Below, piece after piece: positions 20,552-31,405 of a stretch of DNA of 64,000 nt. The notes under the pieces are model-generated. The model was not told the DNA's origin. It saw only the letters and a program-made list of their open reading frames with translations, and did no database searches. The DNA comes from Delphinapterus leucas. Lineage: Eukaryota; Chordata; Mammalia; Artiodactyla; Monodontidae. The stretch lies in contig NW_022097999.1 of assembly GCF_002288925.2 (NCBI RefSeq), positions 16,669,938 through 16,733,937 on the forward strand, given 5' to 3'. The position numbers and the translations under genes were made by a program. The stretch's first letter is position 1, and every line of letters starts with the position of its first letter.

Positions 20552-21328
20552 CAGTAAGTCCCCTACATACGGACATTCAAGTTGCAAAATTTCAAAGATG
20601 TGAACGTGGAGCTTACTAATCAAGACCTGATGGAATTGGAGGCCCAGAGAAAGGACGAAGAGAGACAAGAGGAAGAAGAAGTAACCGAAGAACCGAAAAG
20701 ATTCACAACACAGGAAATAGCAAGGGGATTTTTCTTTATTTGAGGAGGCACTGTTAGTTTTTGAGGCACAGGAACCGAATGTAGAATGGTACACGAACGT
20801 TGCAGCTGCTGTTCAGAATGCAATCCAGTGCTACCGTGTCATCTATGATGAGAAAAAAAGAGCTACTACCCAGCTACCACTGGATCGTTTTTTCAAGATG
20901 GTAGAACTGAATCCAGCAAGGAACCAGAACCTGTGCCATCAACGTCAGGCGTGAGTGAAATTGCAGCCTGCCCTCCGTCTCCTATTGCTGACGACCCTTC
21001 AGCTCTACCATCTCCCACCTCCTCTCCGTCCTCCAGTCAGTAACTCTTCTTGCCTGTTCACTGATGCCAGCCCCTGTGTGCCAGCTGTTGTGCTGGACTA
21101 CTGTACTTTCCAAGGTACTCTGCTGTAAGATTAAAAATGGGTTTTTTGGGTTTGTTTGTATTTTATGTATTATTTGTGTGCAAAGTATTATAAACCTATT
21201 ACAGTACAGTACTATATAGCTGACTGTGTTAGTTGGGTACCTAGGCTAACCTTGTTGGACTCACGAACAAATTGGACTTACATACGCACTCTTGGAACAG
21301 AACTCTTCGTATGTAGGGGACTTATTTG
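20552..21328 (+). mobile_element. Internally deleted Tigger (pogo-superfamily) DNA transposon
   Basis: Left end CAGTAAGTCCCCTACATACG preceded by TA (20550-20551); the right end CGTATGTAGGGGACTTA (21308-21324) is its inverted complement, then diverges. Only about 60 bp of the left non-coding end remain before the sequence jumps into the 3' part of a transposase reading frame on the plus strand. From about 20610 it reads ELTNQDLMELEAQRKDEERQ, then an acidic run, and later IYDEKKRATTQ, which resembles the C-terminal tail of TIGD1-like/Tigger transposases. The frame is broken by a stop (TGA) near 20742, and later parts are in another frame. The DNA-binding and DDE catalytic parts are absent, so it cannot encode an active enzyme. 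This is a deletion derivative that was probably mobilised in trans. Confidence 0.85.
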
Positions 21329-21344
21329 TGTATCACAATAACAT

Positions 21345-21485
21345 GGATACTAGTTCTAACCCTCAAAATCTCTTTGGAGCGTGACATCTCGTTTTATTAA
21401 TGAGGAGCAGAAGGTCAGAGAAGTTAGGTCACTTACCTGTGGTCACACAACGGTTGAGTCAGACTTTGAAGCACAATCACGTGAG
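21345..21485 (-). repeat. MIR SINE fragment
   Basis: 'CTCGTTTTATTAATGAGGAG', 'CAGAGAAGTTAGGTCACTTA' and 'GTGGTCACACAACGGTTGAG' in reverse order. Confidence 0.7.
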
Positions 21486-21627
21486 GGAACCAAGTGCAAC
21501 TCTCAAGTTCCTTGTTGAAACTACATTCTCTATAAGCACTCAAGCCACGAACCCACTGCTTTTGTCGCTGTGAATTGTACCTGTTTTTGTTTCTTTTTTT
21601 ATTCAGATATAGTTGAATTGCACTTTT

Positions 21628-22062
21628 TTTTTTTTTTTTTTTGCAGTACGTGGGCCTCTCACTGTTGTGGCCTCTCCCGTTGTGGAGCACAGGCTCCGGA
21701 CGCGCAGGCTCAGCGGCCATGGCTCACGGGCCCAGCCGCTCCGCCGTATGTGGGATCTTCCCGGACCGGGGCACGAACCCATGTCCCCTGCANNNNNNNN
21801 NNNNNNNNNNNNNNNNNNNNNNNNNNNNNNNNNNNNNNNNNNNNNNNNNNNNNNNNNNNNNNNNNNNNNNNNNNNNNNNNNNNNNNNNNNNNTTGTGGCC
21901 TCTCCCGTTGTGGAGCACAGGCCCCGGACGCGCAGGCTCAGCGGCCATGGCTCACGGGCCCAGCCGCTCCGCCGTATGTGGGATCTTCCCGGACCGGGGC
22001 ACGAACCCATGTCCCCTGCATCGACAGGCGGACTCTCAACCACTGCGCCACTAGGGAAGCCC
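21628..22062 (-). repeat. Young CHR-type SINE split by an assembly gap
   Basis: One A-tailed SINE in reverse orientation, poly-T and GCAGTACGTGGGCC on the left, ending GCCACTAGGGAAGCCC on the right. The flanking target-site duplication TGAATTGCACTTTT is exact (21614-21627 and 22063-22076), so both halves are one insertion. The 128 bp left of the gap (21665-21792) are repeated right of it (21893-22020) with one difference (T at 21695, C at 21923). Without that repeat and the Ns, the element has normal SINE length. Confidence 0.92.
21793..21892. other. Assembly gap, 100 Ns
   Basis: Exactly 100 N characters, the usual placeholder for a gap of unknown size. Because both flanks carry the same 128 bp, the gap is more likely an unmerged contig overlap than missing sequence. 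Confidence 0.95.
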
Positions 22063-22076
22063 TGAATTGCACTTTT

Positions 22077-22871
22077 AATAGCTGGTGTCCTAGTCCCTTT
22101 CCAGCAAGGTGAATTGATATTTTAACTCCTTGGATCTTTCTTTTCCTTTCCTCTCCAGCCTGATCTTGGAGTTTCCTCCAATCTTTTTACTTCTACCTGC
22201 CATCTGAAGCTTCTTTAAGCTTATGCACCACCACCGCTGCTCCCCCTCCCATTCCTCAAGCCCCAGGAAAATTCACACATATTATTTACCCATTTCCTTT
22301 TGTCCTCAAGATTTCAGTTTCTCTAGCATTCCACTTATGTCACTCAAGTTCCATTAATCATAAAATCTGCGTTTCAGACCTACATTTCAGTCAAAGCACA
22401 TGAGGTTCTTGCTTGTCATAGACATTGAAAAGGGGGTTACAGTGGCCATGTCATTTATCATAGTTTATTTATAATGATGCCTTGGGAAAGCTTCATTAAT
22501 TAAGTTCCCAAACAAAGCCTCCTTCCTTCTCCTTCCTGGTAGCCCAACCATTCATTAGAATTAGATTATTTTGAAATCACCCCTTGGTAACAACCTGTGG
22601 TGGATATCTGAGTTACTTAACAAATCACAGGAATCCTATGAAATCGCACAGGAAAGGTTTTGCAAATGAAAATACTCACTAATGAACCCACCAATTACAA
22701 CAGTTCCCATCAGACAGCCTTTCCAGATCCGCTCTGGTCTCCTTCCTCTTGTATTACCCAGTGTCTTTGTGGGTGGGTGTCAGCTCTTGATGTTTTATGA
22801 AGGGTGAATATCTGATAACTGCAAAGCAAATTCAATGTAAGTCGATTGCAAAGTGAAACTGGAAATACCAT
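22077..22871. other. Intergenic, nothing recognised
   Basis: No gene or repeat was identified with confidence. Confidence 0.5.
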
Positions 22872-22885
22872 AAAAGGTGTAGGAT

Positions 22886-23094
22886 ATGGGCTTCCCTGGT
22901 GGCTCAGTGGTTGAGAGTCCGCCTGCCGATGCAGGGGATGCGGGTTCGTGCCCCGGTCCGGGAAGATCCCACATGCCGCAGAGCGGCTGGGCCTGTGAGC
23001 CATGGCCGCTGAGCCTGCACGTCCGGAGCCTGTGCCCTGCAACGGGAGAGGCCACAACAGTGAGAGGCCCGTGTAATAAAAAAAAAAAAAAAAA
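22886..23094 (+). repeat. Young CHR-type SINE, A-tailed
   Basis: Head GGGCTTCCCTGGTGGC, GGTTCGTGCCCCGG, and A-tail broken by one T. Exact 14-bp target-site duplication AAAAGGTGTAGGAT at 22872-22885 and 23095-23108. Confidence 0.95.
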
Positions 23095-23108
23095 AAAAGG
23101 TGTAGGAT

Positions 23109-24554
23109 TTGATGAAGTCAGTGGAATTGAGGTTGGAAGGACATCTGAGTTGCATATATGCTGTTTGGCAAAACAAGACTGGGAAGAACCCTTAAAAATT
23201 AAAGCAGTCAACAAGGATAAGGACATCTGAGCTTCTTCAATAGACAGTGATTAGAATATCCAGTGCTTAAGAGAGTCCCTCGGGAAAAATGAGGAAGACT
23301 TTAAATATTTTTCAAAAATGATTCTCTCATTTGCTCTTGCTGTGAAAGTTAAATACGAAATCAAGAATGCCCTACTGTGCAGTCATACAATTGCGTGGAA
23401 AAATTATGCCAGAGGAATCAGCACATTATTTATTCTTGGTTCTGGAATAATAATGACCTAAATTTTATCAAATATAAGCCAAAATAAATCAATTTTTATA
23501 ACTTTCGATTTCAGTTTTTAATACAGAGCCTCCGATAAACCTGTTTTTCATTATTTACTATGACATTTTGTTCTCCTTTAAGTAGATCCATTCCCTGGAG
23601 TCAGTTACCCTAGGAGATCAAGGGCCGTCTAGGTACCAGAGTCCCTGCCCACAGGGAGCTTATGGTCTAATTGGCAAGGCTTCCCTAACACACTGGGGAC
23701 AGGGCGGTGATGAGTGAGAGGGTTCCCTTTGCCAGGTTGCAACAACAGTTTAACTGGGGACCGAGGGGGTGCAAAAAGGAAGGAGGAAATGTCTTCCATA
23801 TCCAGTCGAGATCTGCAGAATCTTTAGCCTTGTCCCGACCCCACCTGCTGCCGTCGGGGACATGTTGACAAGGCTCTTTTGTCGGCTTCCTGAGGGAGCT
23901 TGTGAAAAGCACATTGGGAATTCAGCAAAACACCGGGGCTCTCACTGTTCCTGAATGAGACAGAATTAGAAAATGGCTTCAAACTGAAAACTTAATTTTC
24001 AATTAGTGTACATTGGGAAAGGAGCAGGAGGGATTAAGGGATGGCAGCTTATTTGGTTAACACGCTTTTTAGAAGACATGCTTGAGAGCTATTAGTGGGC
24101 TTCCTCTTTCCCTCCCCCCCGCCGCTCTCGTGCTGCTCCCTCTGTCATTTGGCAGTCCCTGTGGCTGGCCTGCTGCACCTCCGTCCCCGACTGACTCAGA
24201 TGCAGATGGTAGCAGCAGCAGCCACAGGAAATGGGATGCAGCCTGTCACCTCTGAGGCTGGCTCGTGTGTGTCATCCTTGCTGTGGACCCTGTGAGGCCA
24301 CAGGTGAGCTTGTCACTTCTAAAGATGGATGGGCTCCTGATGGCTTTAAAAAACACATTCAGGGGAAAAAATTTGTTTTCTCTCTCTCCAACATGTTGGA
24401 TTCTGGTATGAGGCTCACCATGGGGCAAATCTACTCAGTGTGGCTTCAAACTGTGTGATGTGGGATGAGAGAGAGGGGCTGAAGGTGGGAAGGGTGAAGT
24501 CTGCAAGAGTGGTTGTGAAAAGGGTAGGAGGAGGCGTGGGACGAATTGGGAGAT
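23109..24554. other. Intergenic; one L2-like scrap
   Basis: 'GAGTCCCTGCCCACAGGGAG' with 'CTTATGGTCTAATTGG' at about 23638-23675 resembles internal L2. Otherwise no gene or repeat recognised. Confidence 0.5.
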
Positions 24555-24870
24555 TGGGATTGACATATAGACACTACCATGTATAAACTAGATAACTATA
24601 GACACTACTATGTATAAACTAGATAACTATAGACACTACTGTGTATAAACTAGATAACTATAGACACTACTATGTATAAACTAGATAACTAATGAGAACC
24701 TGCTGTATAGCACAGGGAACTCCACTTAGTACTCTGTGAGGACCTAAATGGGAAGGAAATCTAAAAAAGAGTGGATATATGTGTATATATATAGCTGAGT
24801 CACTTTGCTGTACAGCAGAAACTCACACAACATTGTAAATCAACTATATGCCAATTTAAAAAAAAAAGAG
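24555..24870 (+). repeat. L1 3' end (cetartiodactyl type), 5' truncated
   Basis: Landmarks of the L1 3' UTR: 'GAACCTGCTGTATAGCACAG', 'GTGGATATATGTGTATATAT', 'TGAGTCACTTTGCTGTACAG', 'CACAACATTGTAAATCAACT' and an A10 tail. The element carries no ORF2 remnant. Its left part is expanded by a 31-bp minisatellite. Confidence 0.9.
24570..24693. repeat. 31-bp minisatellite, four units
   Basis: Units beginning GACACTAC start at 24570, 24601, 24632 and 24663, a constant 31-bp period with single-base differences (ACCATG, ACTATG, ACTGTG, ACTATG). It arose from the TATAAACTAGATAACTA part of the L1 3' UTR. Confidence 0.93.
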
Positions 24871-25980
24871 TGGGTAGGAAGTTGGGTGGAGGAGATGGCA
24901 GAGGCTGCCCATCAAGGACAGGAGTGGCTTTATCTGTCCTCTGGTGCCTTCCTTCCCATCTTTAGATACAGTTCTCATCCTCTTCTCTCCCTTTCCCCCT
25001 TTTCCTAATGGGAAGCACTCTTCCAGACTCAGTGTTATGGCACCCACAGCTGGTTCCCCTTGGTTAGCCCTTTCTCTTCCCAACACTTAGCTACCTGTGA
25101 TGAGTTAGCCGTGGGGTCAGGGTCTCCACAATGTGGCCTCCGTTAACCTGTGAACACGTAACGCAGTGTGTTTACCAGCACCCTACCTGGAAATCATTAA
25201 TTCAGCCAGCAGAGCAATAATTTCATTAGGGACTTCCTTCTGTCATTAGGAGGCTAGAGAAAGTGCGCTGCAGTGATTAAACATGCCATTTCCGATGTCG
25301 CAGGCAAGGCTATGATCTGCTTGGCAGGCGCCGTTCATCTTTTCATCTTCGTTCCCAGATACCGCGAAGCTGGCTGCAAGTGTTGGAACCAAGTGGTTCA
25401 TTTTTATAAGGGACGTGGCCACTGGCTCTGCAGATCTGTCACTAGGGTTTTCCTGACTTCTTCCTCGACCTTGGCTCACATCCTGGCCTCAAGCTCCTGG
25501 TGACATCTGCTCCCCACAGATGGGCCTGAACAAATTCCAAGTGCCTTTCCTTAAAGCCCTCTGCCTCGCTGAGTGTAACCCTAGGCTAATTTCTGCAACC
25601 CTCTCTCAACTGTACCAGCATCCTCAACCACCACAGGTGAAATCCTTCCCAAGGTTAAACTCCTCTCCAGAGAGGCAACCACCACACACTGTTTCTTCAT
25701 TAGTCTTATTTCGCCAATGAGCTGCTCTTGTTAATCCTCTTTCTCCGTCATCCAAGCTGTAGCCTTCCAGCCAGTTTCCAAGAAGTGCTGGATTTAGTTG
25801 AAGAAAGGATGAGTGAGAAAATTAGTGCTCAAATGCTAACACAAGCTTCCAGACTAACCAAAGGAGAATGGGAAGAAGTTTTGAAAAACAACTTCTGCTA
25901 GACAGACACCTGTGAATCCTGATACCCCAGAAGCAGTTGACTTAGAGAAATGAAACTGAAAGTTAGGAGCTTGAAGGAGT
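24871..25980. other. Intergenic, nothing recognised
   Basis: Open frames at 25273-25503 and 25520-25720 show no known domain, no promoter and no splice structure. No repeat was identified. Confidence 0.5.
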
Positions 25981-25984
25981 CTTA

Positions 25985-26150
25985 GAAGTCTTGTAATCTA
26001 ATCCTTTTATTTTATAAATGCGGAAACCCTAACTTAAATAGGCTAAAGGGCCTGCCCATGTTACTAGCTGGAGAACGGTGGAGGTATTACTAGCTAGAGA
26101 ACGGTGGAGGTAGTTCTCCAGCCCAAGGCCTGACACTCTTCCTCTTTCCT
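25985..26150 (-). repeat. MIR-like fragment containing a 26-bp tandem duplication
   Basis: 'ATTTTATAAATGCGGAAACC' and 'GGGCCTGCCCATGTTACTAG' suggest reverse MIR. Inside it TTACTAGCT(G/A)GAGAACGG... occurs at 26061-26086 and again at 26087-26112 with one difference. Confidence 0.55.
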
Positions 26151-26284
26151 GCTTTATTCACCGAACCACACAGCCCGTCTCTTCTTTCCCTCGGTGAAAG
26201 CAACTGAGAAAGTTTTTGGCGAAGGTGTCAAAACTCACCTACATATGATTTTTAAAGATGACATTATGCTTCTTCTCAGGATTT

Positions 26285-26940
26285 AGGAGCAATCTAAAGA
26301 GAGCTCTTTTGGTTGCAAGAGATGGAAATAAAACTTATCAGAAAGGAGAATTGATTAGCCCATGAAATCTAAGGGAGGCTGGTTAATCAAATCCTAGAAG
26401 TATGGGGAATAGAAAAGACTAGAACAAGGGCTGGAGCATCACTAGTCCTCTCTTTGTCACTGTGTCACCTGCATTCTTTCTCACTAGAAACTGCTTCTTT
26501 TTCTTTTGTTTCTTTTTTCTTTTTCTTTTTTTACAAAGGGAGGGGAAGCATTGCTGCCAGTGGTTCTAAGTTTTATGTCTTACAGCTCCTACCACTGGAA
26601 ACAACTTAATCACACAATCTATGGCTCAATCCTTGGAAAGCGCCTGATTGGCTGGGGGTGATAGGAGGAGTCAGGTGGCTTCCCCTGAGCCAATCAATTG
26701 CAGCCAGGTGGTTAGGATATCATCATGCCCCTGTTTGAGTCTGGGGCCCAATCTAAGACTAATCATTAGTGGTCTTAGGGTTGTGATCTGTAAGAATGTG
26801 GCTACTCCTATATAAACCTCATGGTTAGAGTTTGTATGTGGGGAGGGTGGGCAGGGAATGACATTCCCACCAGAAAGCGAAAGCTGGGTAGACAAAATGA
26901 TAGCCATTCCACTGTAAAGCATAACCCTGTCCCCTCTCAT
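26285..26940. repeat. Old dispersed repeat, family not assigned
   Basis: 'CTTTTGGTTGCAAGAGATGG', 'GAGAATTGATTAGCCCATGA' and 'CCTGAGCCAATCAATTGCAG' match a common mammalian interspersed repeat I recognise by text but cannot name safely. It includes a T/C-rich tract at 26499-26533. Confidence 0.4.
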
Positions 26941-27094
26941 TTAATGAATTCTGTTTCACCTTGATGTTCATCTCTATGGAGATTCTGAGATGTCACAATT
27001 TAAGACACAAATTTCTGTGTTTTTAGTGTTGCCAACCACCTTTCCAAATATAAGATAATAGAAGTTGGCAAAAATATAAGGCAAACAAAATACT

Positions 27095-27270
27095 CGTTGA
27101 AAGCGTTAGTACCACCACGAGGTGGGTGGTATAATCTCCATTTTAGTGAGGAAAAGAAGGCTTAGCTAGGTTACATGATTGCCGAAGTCACGGGGAAATA
27201 AAGTGGGCAAGTCAGGATTTGAACCAGGCCTGCCTCACCCTCAGCATAGTGCTTGCTATCATACTTGCAA
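27095..27270 (-). repeat. MIR SINE
   Basis: 'AATCTCCATTTTAGTGAGGA', 'TTAGCTAGGTTACATGATTG' and 'AAGTCAGGATTTGAACCAGG' in reverse MIR order. Confidence 0.8.
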
Positions 27271-27589
27271 ATAAAATGAATCTGTCAGATGCTTGCTGGT
27301 TGTCACCACAGGTTTAATAGGGAAGGAAGGTGGAAAGTCCATGACACTGGGTCCTTGCAGAGATCAAAGTGGGATCCCTTGAAAAATCTGAGGAGATTGG
27401 TGTATGAAGTACGAGAAGGGCAGATGTGAAAGGCTGTCCTAGAAAGTTCCAGTTCCCTCATTTTGCTGCCCAGAGAGAAGGGAAATAATCACTTAGCTAA
27501 TATTTTTGGAAGGCTCTGGCAACTAAGGTGTTAATATTCTGTGTAGTCACAATTATGCTGTAACTATCAATTATGGGAAAACTCATCAT

Positions 27590-27614
27590 TTTACTGTAAT
27601 GTCATTACAGTAAA
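27590..27614. other. Perfect 12+1+12 inverted repeat
   Basis: TTTACTGTAATG and CATTACAGTAAA are exact complements around a single T at 27602. It lies in sequence not explained by any repeat I recognise. Confidence 0.9.
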
Positions 27615-27974
27615 CAGCACCAGTCATGTCACTGCAAAGACTGGGGCAGCCACAAATTATCTGCTGCCTCCAGACACCTCTGCCTGGATTAGAATAATTG
27701 GTGTGATGCCGTTTTGCATTTCAGGGTTGGCCCCAGTTTTCCTCAGGAAAGGGTTTCTTGCTTGATCTTCCCTTGTGTGTGTAATTCAGCTGTGTTTGTG
27801 ACCTGGAAGCAGATGAGATGTTAACATCCCCAATCTAGGTGTGACTCAGTATTTCCCTAAACAAGAAAGGATTTGGGAGGAACGTTTCTCTTCGTGAGCA
27901 CTTTGAGGATCAGAAGTGTCTTTATTTGTCTCTCCTGTCACCGTTTCTTGGGACAGAGAATGAGAATAGATAAC

Positions 27975-28190
27975 AAACTTTGAGGGTCTCCCATATGCCA
28001 GGACTGTGCTAAATATTTTACATATGTTTTGTTATTAATTCCCAAAACAACTCTGTAAAGGAGATATTAAAATCCTCACTTAATAGAAGAGAAAACTATG
28101 GATCAGAGAGGTGAAGCAACTTGCCCAAAGCCATAGAAGTAGCAAGTCATAGAGCCCAGGTTCATTCTTTTTCCAAAGCCTGTGCTCTTT
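27975..28190 (-). repeat. MIR SINE
   Basis: 'CATATGCCAGGACTGTGCTA', 'CAAAACAACTCTGTAAAGGA', 'GATCAGAGAGGTGAAGCAAC' and 'AGCCCAGGTTCATTC' in reverse MIR order. Confidence 0.85.
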
Positions 28191-28868
28191 CCAGGCCTCC
28201 CCACTCCTTCCCAGTAGGTGACTAATAAAAATTTATTGAATGAAGTTGGAGGAGGCTACACATTTTTGCATGTGAAGATGATCTTTTACTTTCTAGTCTT
28301 TTTCACCAACTTCTTCAGAATTAGATCCCTAGTTTGGTTAATTTCTAAAAAAAAATCCTTCTCTCCTTCCTACATGATAATCCAATACCAATTCTTTCCA
28401 GTATTTGGAGAGTGCCTTCCAGGGGCACGTGTGTGTGTGATGAATACATTTTTTTTAAAAGTCAGTCAGTCGTGAAGTTGATCTGAGTGAATATCCTTAG
28501 GGAAGACCCAGGTCTTAGAAGGAAAAACTGAGCTGCTGTGGGGTGCAGAGGCCCAAAGCTATGAGAAAGCTCAAAAAGATCTTATTTTCTTCTTTCTTTG
28601 ATGTTTGGATTTGGCAGTGATCTGATTTAAAAATCAGGGGAGTGCAGCAGATGGTATGATTTATAGTCACATATAAAATGCTTTCCCCAAGTGATTTGGA
28701 GGCCCTGATGGGTTTTTAAGTTATAAGAGCTGCGATTATTTTATTGTATTTTATAGACACTTATGTAGTGTTTTGGTCATCCCTGACTGATTTCTTCCCC
28801 CCAAAAAAGCAGCAGAGGCAAGAATAATAGGCACCTCTATTTAAGAGATGGGAAACTAGAATGGAAAA
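28191..28868. other. Intergenic, nothing recognised
   Basis: 'TGACTAATAAAAATTTATTG' plus AATGAA near 28218 may be a scrap of L2 terminus; otherwise no feature seen. Confidence 0.45.
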
Positions 28869-28877
28869 AACAGATTC

Positions 28878-29279
28878 ACGGACTTCCTTGGTGACGCAGT
28901 GGATAAGAATCTGCCTGCCAATGAAGGGGATACGGGTTTGAGCCCTGGTCCGGGAAGATCCCACATGCCGCGGAGCAACTAAGCCCGTGTGCCACAACTA
29001 CTGAACTTGCACTCTAGAGCCTGCAAGCCAAAACTACTGAGCCTGCGTGCCACAACTACTGAAGCCTGTGCGCCTAGAGCCCGTGCTCTGAAACAAGAGA
29101 AGCCACGGCAATGAGAAGCCTGCACACCGCAACGAAGAGTAGCCCCCGCTCGCCGCAACTAGAGAAAGCCCGCGTGCAGCAATGAAGGCCTAACACAGCC
29201 GAAAGAAAGAAAGGAAGACAGAAAAGAAGAAAGAAAGAAAGAAAGAGTACCCAAGCTGCTTTAAACTAACAAACAAAAG
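28878..29279 (+). repeat. Older CHR-type SINE with GAAA-rich tail
   Basis: Head ACGGACTTCCTTGGTGAC, GGTTTGAGCCC, a tandem 'CCACAACTACTGA' expansion, and a GAAA-type microsatellite tail (29200-29246). Probable target-site duplication AACAGATTC at 28869-28877 and 29280-29288, with a short non-SINE stretch between tail and right copy. Confidence 0.85.
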
Positions 29280-29288
29280 AACAGATTC

Positions 29289-29860
29289 CCCTCGGGAGGC
29301 ATCAGCACAGGTCACCGCATCGTGGACTGGGGCCCTGAGAGCCCAGCGTGATGGAATTTAGTTCCTTCTCCACAGAAACAGATATTATTACAGTGGAGGT
29401 AAGCACCCGGCATGCACCTGCTGCAGAATTGGGAGCTTCCTGCTGACTGATGGGCTTCACCTTTTCAAATGAATTTTCTTTGCTTATATGAAGTCTCCTC
29501 AGAGAGGCATTTTATTGGCCTCTGTGGAGTCAGAGAAGTTAGACTTTTCTGTTTGGACCTTAGGATAGTAAGTGAAGTGGCAACAGGACTCCTTAATTAA
29601 TATCTAGAAGAGGGTATTGTTACTTTGGAAAATCCCTTAAGCAATTTCATGGAGAGGGTAAATTAGGTAAATGAGGATGCTGTGAAGTACCTACCCTTCT
29701 ACCAGGAGAGGCTGAGGAGGAGGGGCTGAGCCGGAGGGTGGAGGAGAGAGCATTTCAGGAAAATCCAAAGTGTAAAGACGACCCCAATGGGAATGCTCTC
29801 AGCACTGCTGCGGACCCCGGACTAACCAGACATCTAGATAACAATGTGAAATTTTCAGAG
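29289..29860. other. Intergenic, nothing recognised
   Basis: No gene or repeat identified; the open frame at 29738-29923 has no known similarity. Confidence 0.5.
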
Positions 29861-29864
29861 TTAA

Positions 29865-30480
29865 CAAAATTTTCTCTATATTTTGATCTTAATTCAAAAA
29901 TTCTTATCTACTTTTTATTCTAACCATAATCAATACTTATGATAAAATTCAAACAGTCACAGGGGATATAAAATAAAAGTGAAAGACTCCCTTCTTACCC
30001 CTTGTCCTTCCTTCACACCCTTTAGGACTAACACCTGTAAATAGTTTCTTGTGTTATCCATCTAAGATCATTAAAAAAAAAGCATATATTTATGAGTGTA
30101 TAAATCATACTCACATATTTCCACAGCTTGTTATTTTTAGCTTAACACTATATCTTGGGCATTGTTCTATATCATTAACTATAGATTTACCTTGTTCATT
30201 AAAAAATTATTACAAATGATTACTGTGCACAGATGTACCTTGATTTACTTCCATTCCTTATCAAAGGGCATTTGGGTGATGGTTAGGGTTATTTTTTTTT
30301 AAATCATTTTTAAAAATAGTTGTTGTCATTGCAAACAATGTTAACCTGCACGCTTTTTTGTACCAGTCCATTTTAGAAAGAAAAAGAGGAAGAGGTCACG
30401 TCCATGAGGAGTTTTCAGCGCGTTATGTAGGAGCATCATTTCCCCATGTTTAGAAGCCTTCTTCTGTTTGGACTTCATTT
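29865..30480. repeat. Old L1M-type LINE 3' fragment
   Basis: 'GATAAAATTCAAACAGTCAC', 'CTAACACCTGTAAATAGTTT', 'AGCTTAACACTATATCTTGG' and 'ACAGATGTACCTTGATTTAC' follow the familiar old mammalian L1 3' region. Confidence 0.55.
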
Positions 30481-30949
30481 TCTCCTAAATGTATTTTTCT
30501 GTGCTATAACTTTATTTTGAGTGCATTTTGATGGAGCCAGTGGTGCAGAAAGGAGAATTCACCTTTCCCCGACTGGGCTTCCACTCACCTCCTTTCACCC
30601 ATCGCCTGCCACCTGCTCTTCATCCCGTGTGACACGTAATAAATCTCGATTGCACCATGTTTCATGTACTGACTGCATTTACTTTCAAATTATTGTTTAT
30701 TACTTGTAGAAACTTGCCTTCACTGTTCAACTGATGTATCATTCTATCTGTGCAAATTGGTTATCATCGGTTAGGATGCCGTATGTTCTAATTTTTTCCA
30801 TTAAAATTAATGAAAATATTGTTTTATTTAATGGTTTTTCACATAGAGGCAGGATTTTCAGGAGTAAATGAGAGTCATTACGCAGGGGATGAGTGTACTG
30901 GATCATGGCCTGTTGAGCATGTCAGGGAATATGACTTTCCGTTTTAATA

Positions 30950-31012
30950 TCAGTGGCCCTGTGTGCTAGCATGTAGTAGGCCTTCGGTAAATGTTTGTAG
31001 AATGAATAAACA
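30950..31012 (+). repeat. L2 LINE 3'-end fragment
   Basis: 'GTAGTAGGCCTTCGGTAAAT' followed by 'GTTTGTAGAATGAATAAA' is the L2 terminal signature. Confidence 0.75.
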
Positions 31013-31185
31013 CATTCTCTTCACAAAACTGCAGGGGAAATATTTTCAAATAGACATTGCAGAGATTGTATGGCACCATCTCTCATCTTCAAAATGGATA
31101 TGGCTTTGGGCATTTCCTTATTTGAATTGGCCAGAAGCAATGGAGCAATATTATTAAAAATGAACGTTAGAAATGCACATATTGG

Positions 31186-31389
31186 GGCTTCCCTGGTGGC
31201 GCAGTGGTTGAGAGTCCGCCTGCCGATGCAGGGGACACGGGTTTGTGACCCGGTCCGGGAAGATCCCACAGGCCGCGGAGCGGCTGGGCCCGTGAGCCAT
31301 GGCCGCCGAGCCTGCGCGTCCGGAGCCTGTGCTCCGCAACGGGAGAGGCCACAACAGTGAGAGGCCCCCGTACCGCCAAAAAAAAAAAG
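31186..31389 (+). repeat. Young CHR-type SINE, A-tailed
   Basis: Head GGCTTCCCTGGTGGC and A10 tail. Exact 16-bp target-site duplication GAAATGCACATATTGG at 31170-31185 and 31390-31405. B-box position reads GGTTTGTGACC, a CpG-decayed variant. Confidence 0.95.
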
Positions 31390-31405
31390 GAAATGCACAT
31401 ATTGG

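Noticed and set aside
21570..22112. Long open frames at 21570-22112, with similar ones at 6259-6647, 13230-13627, 22710-23230, 31021-31413, 31696-32089, 38355-38701 and 61435-61766, as proteins sharing a common sequence
   Set aside because: All share the same peptide (for example ASHCCGLSRCGAQAPDAQAQ) because they are antisense or sense readings of CHR SINEs. The repeats contain few stops; they are not a gene family.
24570..24693. CRISPR-like direct repeats (31-bp and 71-bp arrays)
   Set aside because: The units are adjacent with no unique spacers, in a mammalian genome, and the 31-bp units derive from an L1 3' UTR. They are minisatellites.
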